Origin: CAYNFQ01 sp964396715
Lineage (GTDB): Bacteria; Patescibacteriota; Microgenomatia; Daviesbacterales; UBA10151
Assembly: GCA_964396715.1 (NCBI GenBank)
Contig: CAYNFQ010000001.1
Location: forward strand, 124,001-188,000
Length of the DNA: 64,000 bases
Reading direction: 5' to 3'
In this document: positions 53,337 through 61,978 of the stretch, one piece after another
Position numbering within the stretch: the first letter of the stretch is position 1
Layout of the letters: each line of letters opens with the position of its first letter
The notes under the pieces: generated by a model
Databases searched by the model: none
Told to the model about the DNA's origin: nothing
What the model saw: only the letters and a program-made list of their open reading frames with translations
Position numbers and translations under genes: made by a program

Positions 53337-54451
53337 AAATTTGGATAGATGGATATGAGGCAAATGTTTTACAAAGATTGGGTTCTTCCCAGGTGGCTTT
53401 TGAACTATTGAAACAATTTGAGGATTTGGATCACGAAAATGACTATACAATTTTATTGCCCAGTCCCCCGCTGGGCGACCTGCCAAAAGAAAGAGTTGGG
53501 TGGAAATATAAAATACTTCGGCCCAAAAAGCTTTGGACCAGAATTGCTCTGCCACTAGCTCTTTATTTATCCAAAAACAAACCGGACGTGTTTTTCTCAC
53601 CTACACATTATATTCCGCGGTTTTCTCCGGTGAAACGAGTTTGTACTATTTTTGATCTGTCATTTCTTCATTTTCCGGAAACTTTTACCAAAAAAGATCT
53701 CTGGCAGCTAAAAAACTGGACTCAATTTTCAGTCGAGAACGTGGAACATATTATTACCATATCTGACTCCTCAAAAAAGGATATAGTAGCGACCTATGGA
53801 GTGGATAACAATAAAGTGACTGTTGCCTACCCCGGGTTTAATGAAGAAATATTTCACTTAGTAGATGATCAGGCAAAGACTGACAAAGTCTTTAAAAAAT
53901 ATAAAATGAAGGATCCCTACATTATATATATAGGAACTGTCCAACCAAGGAAGAATATTGTTAGGTTAGTAGAAACAGTCTCAAGAGTTGAGGATTTAAA
54001 ATTGGTAATTGTAGGTAAGATGGAGGGTGAGGGTAGAGGGGGGTGGATGTATACAGAGAGCTTGAATGCTCCTAAAAAATTTGAGATAGAGGGTAGAGTA
54101 AAGTTTTTGGGATTTGTCCCGACAGAGGATTTACCCTTTCTTTTATCTGGTGCAAAAGCTTTTATCCTGCCTTCTCTTTGGGAAGGCTTTGGGATCCCGG
54201 TTTTAGAGGCCATGGCTTGCGGAGTACCGGTTCTGGTTTCCAATGTTTCATCTTTGCCCGAAGTAGTTGGTGAGGTGGGATTAACTTTTGATCCATATTC
54301 AATTGATCAGATAGAACAGGCAATCAGGATAGTTTTGACAGACAGAAAGTTAAGACAAAAATTATCCAAAGCTGGACTGATACAAGCCCAAAAATTTTCC
54401 TGGGATAAAATGGCAAAAACCGTCTTAAAAGTTTTTGAAAACTTTGCTTGA
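53333..54451 (+). CDS. family 4 glycosyltransferase (GT-B), tandem copy 2
   Basis: 372 residues from GTG 53333 in a GTGA overlap. KIWIDGYEANVLQRLGSSQVAFELL opens the fold, CTIFDLSFLHFPETFTKKDLW and ITISDSSKKDIV lie in the N-terminal domain, and LPSLWEGFGIPVLEAMACGVPV (near 280-301) is the catalytic motif. YIGTVQPRKNIVRLVETV is the standard donor-domain strand. It is paralogous to the previous gene, so the two probably add different sugars to one chain. Confidence 0.92.
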   Translation: MKIWIDGYEANVLQRLGSSQVAFELLKQFEDLDHENDYTILLPSPPLGDLPKERVGWKYKILRPKKLWTRIALPLALYLSKNKPDVFFSPTHYIPRFSPVKRVCTIFDLSFLHFPETFTKKDLWQLKNWTQFSVENVEHIITISDSSKKDIVATYGVDNNKVTVAYPGFNEEIFHLVDDQAKTDKVFKKYKMKDPYIIYIGTVQPRKNIVRLVETVSRVEDLKLVIVGKMEGEGRGGWMYTESLNAPKKFEIEGRVKFLGFVPTEDLPFLLSGAKAFILPSLWEGFGIPVLEAMACGVPVLVSNVSSLPEVVGEVGLTFDPYSIDQIEQAIRIVLTDRKLRQKLSKAGLIQAQKFSWDKMAKTVLKVFENFA

Positions 54452-54472
54452 AAGATTGAGCTCATGTATAAT
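54444..54472 (+). promoter_or_regulatory. promoter of the acetyltransferase unit
   Basis: TTGCTT (54444-54449), a 17-nt spacer, and a perfect TATAAT (54467-54472). ATG 54479 follows after 6 nt, so the mRNA would be leaderless. This favours ATG 54479 over 54464. Confidence 0.5.
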
Positions 54473-54478
54473 CTTTAC

Positions 54479-55081
54479 ATGAGTATTTTTACAGACAGGA
54501 TGGGAAGGGGTTTAACGGCCGCGCAGGCTTTGGGGAAAATCCTGGGAAGGATTTATAATTGGGTTTTGGATATTGAACTGCTTGTGGTGACCTGGGCAGG
54601 TTTGGTTCCCCTGCATTCATTTCGCCTTTTTATTTACTTTTTGGCTGGTATGAAGATAGGCAAAGATTCAAGGATTCATATTGGCGCCCGCTTTTTTTAT
54701 CCGGCAAATATTACGATTGGAAATGGGACTATTATTGGAGATAACGCATTTTTGGATGGGAGGGATAAACTTACTATTGGTGATCATGTGGATATTGCCT
54801 CGCAAGTTTTGATCTATAACAGTGAGCATGATATCAATTCAGATGACTTTCACGCGGTAAATGGGATTGTGGAGATTGGCGATTATGTTTTTATCGGTCC
54901 CAGGGTAATCATACTGCCGGGAGTAAAGATAGGCAGGGGAGCAGTTGTTGCGGCAGGAGCTGTGGTGACAAAAGATGTAGAAAATTTCGCCATAGTCGGA
55001 GGAGTGCCGGCAGAAGTGATAGGCGAACGAAAGATTCACAACTTACATTATCAGCTTGGGAGGGCACGCTTATTCCAATGA
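54479..55081 (+). CDS. hexapeptide-repeat O-acetyltransferase (maltose acetyltransferase-like)
   Basis: 200 residues from ATG 54479. After a hydrophobic N-terminal stretch ([28 protein letters not shown]) a left-handed beta-helix begins: [29 protein letters not shown], then [16 protein letters not shown] with the catalytic His region, and [29 protein letters not shown]. Typical of xenobiotic/sugar O-acetyltransferases that modify surface glycans. It starts the last promoter-led unit of the assembly block and overlaps the next gene by ATGA. Confidence 0.88.
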   Translation: MSIFTDRMGRGLTAAQALGKILGRIYNWVLDIELLVVTWAGLVPLHSFRLFIYFLAGMKIGKDSRIHIGARFFYPANITIGNGTIIGDNAFLDGRDKLTIGDHVDIASQVLIYNSEHDINSDDFHAVNGIVEIGDYVFIGPRVIILPGVKIGRGAVVAAGAVVTKDVENFAIVGGVPAEVIGERKIHNLHYQLGRARLFQ

Positions 55082-55719
55082 AGAAATTTCCAATCTCTCG
55101 ACTTCGCTCGAGACAGGTTTTCAATCTTGCCTGTCGGCAGACAGGTTTTCAATCTTGCCTGTCGGCAGACAGGTTTTCAATTTTTTTACTGTTCTCTTTT
55201 TTACTGTTTATTTATATGGTTTGGCCTTCACCTTCTGCCATAGCGGATTTTAAGTCTCTGCCAAATTCTCAAAAATCGCGCCTGGAGGGTGACACAATAC
55301 AAATCCCCAATGTTGCCGCTTATTTTTCCAATCACTACCGTGAATTTGTGGTGCCTTTTTATGCAAAAAATTACCGGTTAAAGGTGAATTTGCCAATTCC
55401 CCCGCTCAGATTAAATCACCCGCCCGAATTTTCCTGGATTACAATAAAAAAACATACGGATTCCACCTATCTTGAGGAGTTGGTTTATCCTTTAAGAGAT
55501 TCGTTGTTTGTAAACGGATATGAGCCATTTTATCCTGATGGGTCACCTAAATTTTGGGGGTCAACAAAATTTGAGGTTGACGGAAATCTTTGGGAGACCA
55601 AAACTACCTTGAGGTTTTACCACTCGAGTATTTGGATCAGACTGCTTGTTTGGTTTGGAATAACTTTATCCATTTTTCTGCTATATAAAATGACTAAAAA
55701 AATTATATTTAATAAATGA
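55078..55719 (+). CDS. bitopic membrane protein with a repeat-derived N-terminus
   Basis: 213 residues. Residues 2-34 are translated repeat DNA ([14 protein letters not shown] and so on). Then comes a hydrophobic helix [18 protein letters not shown] (near 34-51) ending in SPSAIA, like a signal sequence. An outside domain of about 130 residues follows, with no recognised family, and a second helix ([16 protein letters not shown], near 188-203). The gene lies in an ATGA pair between the acetyltransferase and the Wzy/WaaL-type gene, so it may be an accessory to that membrane enzyme. Function unknown. Confidence 0.75.
   Translation: MKKFPISRLRSRQVFNLACRQTGFQSCLSADRFSIFLLFSFLLFIYMVWPSPSAIADFKSLPNSQKSRLEGDTIQIPNVAAYFSNHYREFVVPFYAKNYRLKVNLPIPPLRLNHPPEFSWITIKKHTDSTYLEELVYPLRDSLFVNGYEPFYPDGSPKFWGSTKFEVDGNLWETKTTLRFYHSSIWIRLLVWFGITLSIFLLYKMTKKIIFNK
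55091..55181 (+). repeat. 28-nt direct repeats with palindromic cores at the 5' end of a gene
   Basis: Two full 28-nt units (55112-55139 and 55140-55167) and a partial third (55168-55181) each begin GACAGGTTTTCAAT. The variable part is CTTGCCTGTCGGCA, so CCTGTC-GGCA-GACAGG forms a hairpin. At the left end a second palindrome, TCTCGA-CTTCGC-TCGAGA (55096-55113), occupies the same slot. The unit length is 1 modulo 3 and has no stop in any forward frame. Confidence 0.92.
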
Positions 55720-57128
55720 AAATATTTTTTTTTGAAAAACTACTTTTTTATTCGGTTGTATTTCTTTTTGTCTTTATCCCCTTATATCCGAAATTTCCGC
55801 TGTTTAATATTGCCGCTACATTTGTTGCTGTCAGGATAGAAGATTTAATTATTGCCGGCTTTTTATCCTTGTGGGTTATTTATATTGTCTTATCCGGTCG
55901 GATAAAAGAAGTATTATTAACCAAGCTGACTCTTGTCATGCTTCTATTTTTTGCAATTGGAGCACTATCTACTTTTTCTGCAATTTTTTTAACACAAACT
56001 GTTATTTGGCATTTGTCTATACTGCATTTTTTAAGAAGGGTGGAGTTTATGTTACTGATGGTTGTTGTTGCCACAATTGTTAAAAATAGCAAACAACTGG
56101 TTACAATTTTAATTAGTTTGGCATTTGTGTTACTTTTGGTTAATCTATATGCTTTGGGCCAGCAATTTTTGGACTGGCCAGTTATTTCCACAACCAACTC
56201 CGAATTTTCCAAAGGCTTAATTTTGAGGCTTACTCCAGGTGCAAGAGTAAATTCAACCTTTGCCGGACATTATGATCTGGCTGTATTTTTGGCCATGGCA
56301 ATCACCATACTTACTACAATGTTTTTTGCCGTCAGAAAAACTTTGAAGATTGGGGTTTTCGGACTGGGAGCTTTATCAGGACTGGTTTTAATAATGACTG
56401 CCGCCAGGCTTTCTTTTGTCGCCGCATTTGTGGGAATAATTACTGCATTGCTTTTAACACGTCAGAAAAAGTATATACTTTTTATCATTATTGCCGTCGG
56501 GCTAATTTTAATATACCCGTCGCAACTGAGAGATAGACTTTTCTCCACCATTACGGTTAATCTATTCCAGCAGGGGCAAAGATACGAGGGGAGAAGTGAA
56601 GATCAGCAGATCAGAAGCAAATTAAACATCCCCACTTTGGCAATAAAAACATCCTCTCAATCAGCAGAAACTTCCACATTTGCAAGCGACTCAGCTGCAT
56701 TTGCAACAGATATTGCCCCCGGAGAGCCGGTTGATACCACTCAGCTGGGGGTTTACAGATCTTTTCAAATTAGGCTGCAGATCGAATGGCCCAGGGCAGT
56801 CAATGCTTTTTTGAAAAACCCCTTTTTGGGAACCGGTTATTCCTCGCAAGGATTGGCAACGGATAATGATTTTTTAAGGTCTCTGGCTGAGGTTGGACTT
56901 TTGGGTACGATTGCGTTTGGGTTAATTTTAGTGGAAGTTGGAAAAAGGATCTATTGTTGTTTTAGCAATGTAAGTAAAATAATACGCTATTTTTCTGCCG
57001 GGGTTTTTGCCATGATTATCACCTTTTTGGTCAACGGCTTATTTATTGATGTTTTTGAGGCTTCCAAGGTGGCGTCACTTTTTTGGATGACAGTAGGTTT
57101 AAGTTTGGCGGCATTGAAATTTAAATGA
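55716..57128 (+). CDS. O-antigen ligase/polymerase family membrane protein (Wzy/WaaL-like)
   Basis: 470 residues, about twelve helices, one large outside loop (about 290-360). The Wzy_C region shows FAGHYDLAVFLAMAITI, ARLSFVAAFVGIITALL and NPFLGTGYSSQGLATDNDFLRSLAEVGLLG (near 366-395), typical of O-antigen ligases and polymerases. The His-Asn of the usual HNxxL motif is Asp-Asn here (TDNDFL). It either polymerises the repeat unit or ligates glycan to its acceptor. It is coupled on both sides by ATGA. Confidence 0.88.
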   Translation: MKIFFFEKLLFYSVVFLFVFIPLYPKFPLFNIAATFVAVRIEDLIIAGFLSLWVIYIVLSGRIKEVLLTKLTLVMLLFFAIGALSTFSAIFLTQTVIWHLSILHFLRRVEFMLLMVVVATIVKNSKQLVTILISLAFVLLLVNLYALGQQFLDWPVISTTNSEFSKGLILRLTPGARVNSTFAGHYDLAVFLAMAITILTTMFFAVRKTLKIGVFGLGALSGLVLIMTAARLSFVAAFVGIITALLLTRQKKYILFIIIAVGLILIYPSQLRDRLFSTITVNLFQQGQRYEGRSEDQQIRSKLNIPTLAIKTSSQSAETSTFASDSAAFATDIAPGEPVDTTQLGVYRSFQIRLQIEWPRAVNAFLKNPFLGTGYSSQGLATDNDFLRSLAEVGLLGTIAFGLILVEVGKRIYCCFSNVSKIIRYFSAGVFAMIITFLVNGLFIDVFEASKVASLFWMTVGLSLAALKFK

Positions 57129-58600
57129 AATTTTTTAAAATTTTTAAAAACCCATATGTATATTTGGTTCTGATTATACTGGCAGGATTTTTTGTCAGGC
57201 TTTATAGAATTGATGCGCCGATTGCTGACTGGCATTCCTGGAGGCAGGCTGATACAGCTGCTGTCACCAGAAATTTTATTAAAGAGGGGTTTAACCCATT
57301 ATTACCCAGATATGATGATATGTCGGCTAATGCTGAAACGCCTATTTCCAATCCAAACAGGTTTAGATTTGTGGAGTTTCCGTTTTACAATATTTTTGTT
57401 TATCCCTTTTATTTAATATTCGGAATTAGCGAGATGTACCATAGGTTGGTTTCCATTATTTTTTCTCTGGGGAGTGTTTTATTTCTTTATTTGATTGTGA
57501 AAAAGTATGCAGATCAGATAACAGCCTTAGTGTCTGCCTTTTTCTTTGCCTTACTTCCTTTTAATGTATTTTTCTCCAGAACTACTCTGCCCGAGCCGAC
57601 ATTTGTTTTCTTTGCCTTGGGGATGATCTATTTTGTGGACAGGTGGATTTGGGAAGGTAGGGGTATTTTGAGACTTTGGGGATTTGTATTTGCTGCAACT
57701 TCATTTTTGATTAAGCCCTGGGCAATATTTTTTTATTTGCCGCTTTTTTACTCAGTTTTAAAAAAGAGCATCACCCGTAAATTATTTCTACAATTTATGC
57801 TTTTTTCTGTCATTGTTTTGCTCCCTTTTATGTTATGGAGACTTTGGATTTTGCAGCAGCCGGAAGGGATACCGGCATCTTCCTGGCTTTTAAACAGCGA
57901 CGGGATTAGATTTAGACCTGCCTTTTGGTGGTGGATAATTTCCGAGCGCATGGGAAGAGAAATATTGGGGGTAAGCGGCATCGCGTTATTTGTGATAGGA
58001 CTTATTACCAGACCAAAAAACGACCATTACTTTTTGCATATTTGGGCATTTTCCGCTTTTTTGTTTATGGTAGTTTTTGCCACAGGCAATGTCCGGCATA
58101 ATTATTATCAGATTTTATTTGTGCCCGCGGCCTCTGTATTTTTGGCCAAGGGGTTTGTGACTCTTTTGATGAGAAATGACAATTTTATTCCGAGGATTTG
58201 GACCATATTTTTAGCCCTGTTTTTGCTGCTGCTGACATTTTATTTCACTTATAAACAGGTCAGCGGTTTTTATCAGATAAATAATCCGGCCATGGTGGAG
58301 GCGGGAAAAAGAGCGGATCGGATTTTGCCAAAAGAGGCCATAGTTTTAGCACCTTATAATGGAGACAGCGCCTTTTTGTATCAGACAAACCGGCCGGGTT
58401 TTCCATTTGTGCCGCTACCGGTTGCAGAATTGGTGGCAGATTACTCAGTTACCCATTACGTCTCTACAGTTTTTGATCCTCAGACTAAATGGGTGATGCG
58501 CCATTTTAAAGTTTTGGAGGAAAATGATAAATTTGTCATTGTTGATTTAACAATACTGGAAAACGCGCTCGATGACTCTTTGGATCCGGAACCTCACTGA
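57125..58600 (+). CDS. GT-C glycosyltransferase (PMT/ArnT-like)
   Basis: 491 residues, about eleven helices. FFVRLYRIDAPIADWHSWRQADTAAVTRNF has the DWHSWRQAD block (residues 35-43) that defines a group of polyprenyl-phosphate-dependent GT-C enzymes common in surface-glycan clusters. FSRTTLPEPTFVFFALGMIYF (near 153-173) is also typical. The C-terminal outside domain spans roughly 390-491. It starts in ATGA with the Wzy/WaaL-type gene, and a GT4 follows after 9 nt. Confidence 0.85.
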   Translation: MKFFKIFKNPYVYLVLIILAGFFVRLYRIDAPIADWHSWRQADTAAVTRNFIKEGFNPLLPRYDDMSANAETPISNPNRFRFVEFPFYNIFVYPFYLIFGISEMYHRLVSIIFSLGSVLFLYLIVKKYADQITALVSAFFFALLPFNVFFSRTTLPEPTFVFFALGMIYFVDRWIWEGRGILRLWGFVFAATSFLIKPWAIFFYLPLFYSVLKKSITRKLFLQFMLFSVIVLLPFMLWRLWILQQPEGIPASSWLLNSDGIRFRPAFWWWIISERMGREILGVSGIALFVIGLITRPKNDHYFLHIWAFSAFLFMVVFATGNVRHNYYQILFVPAASVFLAKGFVTLLMRNDNFIPRIWTIFLALFLLLLTFYFTYKQVSGFYQINNPAMVEAGKRADRILPKEAIVLAPYNGDSAFLYQTNRPGFPFVPLPVAELVADYSVTHYVSTVFDPQTKWVMRHFKVLEENDKFVIVDLTILENALDDSLDPEPH

Positions 58601-58609
58601 GTTTTAAAA

Positions 58610-59803
58610 ATGAAAGTATTAATGCTGACACCATATTTACCTTATCCTCTGCTAACAGGCGGTCAAACTCGTTCTTACAACCTGATCAAGAGGCTTGCAT
58701 CATTGGGACATGAAATTACCCTATTCTGTTTAGTAAAGAACAATGGTGAAAGAAAATACGTAGGGGAGTTGGAAAAATACTGCCGTGAGGTTCAGGTATT
58801 TAACAGATCCGAAAAACCGTGGACGCTAAAAAATATCTTCAGGACAGGGTTTTCATTTTATCCCTTTTTGGTGATCCGTAATTGGGCTAAGGGAGAAAAA
58901 AACGCCATCGGGCAGAAACTTGAGGAAGAAAAATTTGACCTGATTCATGCGGAAACTTTTTATGTCATGCCCCATATCCCGAAAACCCAAATACCGATAC
59001 TGTTAGTTGAGCAGACGATTGAATATTTGGTTTACCGGCATTTTGCAGATGAATTCAAAATTCCCTTTTTAAAACATCTTTTATATTTAGATGTAGCAAA
59101 AATGAGATATTGGGAGCTTAAGTATTGGCAAAGGGCAAAAAGAGTGGTGGCTATGTCTGATGATGACAGACAATCTATGTTATTTCAATTACCAAATCTT
59201 GAGGTAGATATTGTACCCAATGGGGTTGATAGTCAGTTTTTTGGTCAAAAGATAAAAGTAAAATCTAAGATACAGACTATTCTATATTTAGGTAACTTTA
59301 CTTGGTTACAAAATAGAGAGGCAGTTAAAATATTAGTAGAGAAAGTTTGGCCGCTAATTAAATCCGAAATACCAAAGTGTAAATTATGGATTATTGGTAA
59401 AAATGCCAAAGAAATATTTTCCAATATTAAGTCAAAAGATATTAGGGTAGAAGAAGTTGGGGATGTAAGAGAGGTTTATCAGGAGGCTTCTTTATTAGTT
59501 GCCCCCATTTATGGCGGAGGCGGAACAAGATATAAAAACTTTGAGGCTTTTGCTTCCGGACTGCCTGTGGTAACAACCTCTATTGGTATTCGGGGGACTG
59601 ATGCAAGGGATGGTGTGGAGGTGGTGATCCGCGATGAGCCGGACGAGATTGCGCTTGCAGCAGTGGAGCTTTTGAAAAATGAAAAACTCTATAGAAAAAT
59701 TGCCAAAAATGCCCAAAAAATGGTTTCTGTAAAATACGACTGGGACCCTATTGCCAAAAAATTAAGTGATATTTATGAGCAGTTAGGTAGGGCAAAAAGA
59801 TGA
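58610..59803 (+). CDS. family 4 glycosyltransferase (GT-B)
   Basis: 397 residues. MLTPYLPYPLLTGGQTRSYNLIKRL is the acceptor-domain start, ETFYVMPHIPKTQIPILLVEQ lies in the middle and LYLGNFTWLQNREAVKIL opens the donor domain. The catalytic site is PIYGGGGTRYKNFEAFASGLPVV (near 299-321), a GT4 subgroup with GGxRxKxxEA instead of EGFGxxxxE. It is coupled by ATGA to the following GT4. Confidence 0.9.
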   Translation: MKVLMLTPYLPYPLLTGGQTRSYNLIKRLASLGHEITLFCLVKNNGERKYVGELEKYCREVQVFNRSEKPWTLKNIFRTGFSFYPFLVIRNWAKGEKNAIGQKLEEEKFDLIHAETFYVMPHIPKTQIPILLVEQTIEYLVYRHFADEFKIPFLKHLLYLDVAKMRYWELKYWQRAKRVVAMSDDDRQSMLFQLPNLEVDIVPNGVDSQFFGQKIKVKSKIQTILYLGNFTWLQNREAVKILVEKVWPLIKSEIPKCKLWIIGKNAKEIFSNIKSKDIRVEEVGDVREVYQEASLLVAPIYGGGGTRYKNFEAFASGLPVVTTSIGIRGTDARDGVEVVIRDEPDEIALAAVELLKNEKLYRKIAKNAQKMVSVKYDWDPIAKKLSDIYEQLGRAKR

Positions 59804-60939
59804 AAAATATAGATAGAAAATTAAAAATAGGGATTGATGCCAGAATGTTTCATGAATCGGGAATAGGCAGATACATCAGAAACTTAATTGATCAACTGCA
59901 AAAAATAGATTCGAAAAATGAATACGCCATTCTTCTTACCAGAACCGATTACCACAAATTAATTTTTCGGAGTAATTTCAAAAAAGTTCTGGCAGATTTT
60001 AAGTGGTATAGTTTAAACGAACAATTAAGACTTCATTCACTCTTAAATCTTTTGAATTTGGACCTGGTGCATTTTCCTCATTTCAATGTGCCGATTTTTT
60101 TTAAAGGGAAATTTGTAGTGACCATTCATGATTTAATTCATCAGCATTTTCAAATGAAAAGGGCGACAACTCACGGCCCTATTACTTATACAATCAAACA
60201 ACTGGGATACAAAGCAGTGTTTAAAACCGCTATTACAAGATCTACTAAAATCTTTACCCCTTCAAATTATGTGAAGGATTTATTAATAAAAGACTGGCAG
60301 ATAGAAAGTCAAAAAATTAAGGTAACTTTAGAAGGAGTTGATGACAAAATACTAACGATCATCAGAAGAATTGCCACAGCAGATATCAGAAAAGTTTTGG
60401 ATAAATTCAATATCAAACAACCGTATATATTTTATGTGGGTAATGCCCATCCGCATAAGAATGTGGAAGGATTGATTAGGGTATTTAGGGAACTGAAAAA
60501 AAAATACCAGTACTTGCAGTTGGTTTTATCGGGCAATGATCACTATTTTTGGCAAAGATTAAGAAGAGAAAACCAGCACAAAGATATTATCTATACAGGG
60601 TATATTGCGGATGAGGAACTGGTGGCTTTATACAGACAGGCAGCAGTATTTGTGATGCCGTCATTTGAGGAGGGATTTGGGATACCGATTCTGGAGGCCA
60701 TGGCTGGTAGATGCGCTGTGGTTTCCTCAAATGCCGGCGCGCTCCTGGAAGTTGGAGGAGACGGGGCAATTTATTTTGATCCGGCTTCGCCGGAGGATAT
60801 GGCAGATAAAATAGATCAGGTACTAAATGACAAAAATTTGCAGGTTGAGCTGATAGAAAAAGGACAAAAAAGAGTAAAGTTATTTAGCTGGAAAAGTTTA
60901 GCAGAACAAACCTTGGAGGTCTATAATTCATGCGTGTAG
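59800..60939 (+). CDS. family 4 glycosyltransferase (GT-B)
   Basis: 379 residues. IGIDARMFHESGIGRYIRNLIDQL (near 10-33), VHFPHFNVPIFFKGKFVVTIHDLIHQHF, and IFYVGNAHPHKNVEGLIRVF are GT4 features. The catalytic motif is PSFEEGFGIPILEAMAGRCAVV (near 287-308). The order 58610, 59800, 60930 is three GT4 genes in a row directly before the initiating enzyme, a usual arrangement for early chain assembly. It overlaps the next gene by 10 nt. Confidence 0.92.
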   Translation: MKNIDRKLKIGIDARMFHESGIGRYIRNLIDQLQKIDSKNEYAILLTRTDYHKLIFRSNFKKVLADFKWYSLNEQLRLHSLLNLLNLDLVHFPHFNVPIFFKGKFVVTIHDLIHQHFQMKRATTHGPITYTIKQLGYKAVFKTAITRSTKIFTPSNYVKDLLIKDWQIESQKIKVTLEGVDDKILTIIRRIATADIRKVLDKFNIKQPYIFYVGNAHPHKNVEGLIRVFRELKKKYQYLQLVLSGNDHYFWQRLRRENQHKDIIYTGYIADEELVALYRQAAVFVMPSFEEGFGIPILEAMAGRCAVVSSNAGALLEVGGDGAIYFDPASPEDMADKIDQVLNDKNLQVELIEKGQKRVKLFSWKSLAEQTLEVYNSCV

Positions 60940-61937
60940 CAATTGTGCATGATGATTTGGTACAGTGGGGCGGGGCGGAAAGAGTCCTTTTGGGGCTTTG
61001 CGAAATATATCCTGATGCACCAATTTTTACCTCAGTTTTCGATTATTCGAATAATCAGTTGAGACAGAGATTTGCTAATAAAAAGATCATCACTTCATTC
61101 CTACAAAAAATTCCCCAATGGAAGTCTTTATATAAAATATTTCTTCCCTTCTACCCCATTGCTTTTGAGCAGTTTAATTTTGACGAATATGATTTGGTAA
61201 TTTCCCATACCACCCGTTTTGCCAAAGGCATTATTACCAAACCGCAAACCCGCCATATTTGCTACTGTCACACCCCACCCAGATTTTTGTGGCATTTTTC
61301 TGGATACGGCAACTATGGTATTTTAGAAATCTTGATGACCAAGTTACGGATTTTTGATCAAGTTTCAGCAAGGAGAGTTGATCTGTTTTTAGCCGGATCT
61401 GAAAATGCAAAAAACAGGATAAAAAAAATTTATGGCAGGGATTCACAGGTAGTGTATCCGTTTGTTGATTTGGATAGGTTTAAGGATGCAGAGAGTTTTG
61501 ACGGGGGGTATTTTTTAGTTTTAGCGCGGCCCAATAAATACAAAAGGGTTGATTTGGTGCAAAAAGCATGTAATGAGTTAAATTTGGAATTGAAAGTAGT
61601 CTTTGGGGATTTGGATGAAAAAGCTGTGGTTCAAGTTTTGGCAGGTTGCAGGGCTTTAATAATCCCAGGCATAGAGGATTTTGGTCTGGTTTCTTTAGAA
61701 GCGCAGGCTTTGGGCAAACCGGTTATCGCATTTTCTGGCGGCGGCGCACTGGAAACAGTTATTGATGGTAAAACCGGAGTTTTTTTTGAGAGTCAAACAG
61801 TCGACAGTTTAAAAGAAGTTTTAAAAAATTTTGACCCAAGGAAATTTAACTCTTTAATTTGTAAAGCAAATGCCCAAAAGTTTGGCAAAGAAAATTTTAT
61901 CAAAAATTTCAAGCAGACAGTTGCCTCTTTGGTGTAA
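60930..61937 (+). CDS. family 4 glycosyltransferase (WbaZ-like)
   Basis: 335 residues. VAIVHDDLVQWGGAERVLLGLCE (near 3-25), the ISHTTRFAKGIITKP and HICYCHTPPRFLWHF segments and the donor motif GIEDFGLVSLEAQALGKPVIAF (near 248-269) match WbaZ/RfaB-like GT4 enzymes. The HTPPRFLW block is characteristic of enzymes acting on undecaprenyl-diphosphate sugar early in O-antigen assembly. A hairpin lies directly after the stop codon. Confidence 0.9.
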   Translation: MRVAIVHDDLVQWGGAERVLLGLCEIYPDAPIFTSVFDYSNNQLRQRFANKKIITSFLQKIPQWKSLYKIFLPFYPIAFEQFNFDEYDLVISHTTRFAKGIITKPQTRHICYCHTPPRFLWHFSGYGNYGILEILMTKLRIFDQVSARRVDLFLAGSENAKNRIKKIYGRDSQVVYPFVDLDRFKDAESFDGGYFLVLARPNKYKRVDLVQKACNELNLELKVVFGDLDEKAVVQVLAGCRALIIPGIEDFGLVSLEAQALGKPVIAFSGGGALETVIDGKTGVFFESQTVDSLKEVLKNFDPRKFNSLICKANAQKFGKENFIKNFKQTVASLV

Positions 61938-61964
61938 ACTACAACTAGTTAGCATAGTTGTAGT
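61938..61964. terminator. stable hairpin after the last GT4 gene (terminator or interspersed repeat)
   Basis: Arms ACTACAACTA (61938-61947) and TAGTTGTAGT (61955-61964), loop GTTAGCA. It starts at the base after the TAA stop and ends 14 nt before ATG 61979. No run of T follows, so it is a weak candidate terminator; it may instead be a mobile palindrome, given its resemblance to the loop of the hairpin at 42706. Confidence 0.45.
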
Positions 61965-61978
61965 AAACTAATAAATCT

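Noticed and set aside
55112..55181. CRISPR-like direct repeats
   Set aside because: The 28-nt units are directly adjacent with no spacers, and no cas gene is near.
60781..60793. CCGGC-TTC-GCCGG palindrome in a GT4 gene
   Set aside because: Only a 5-bp stem, encoding an ordinary DPASPED segment seen in many GT4 proteins.
61938..61964. Integron attC site, because of the GTTAGC loop
   Set aside because: The arms and spacing do not fit R'/R'' core sites and there is no integrase or cassette array.
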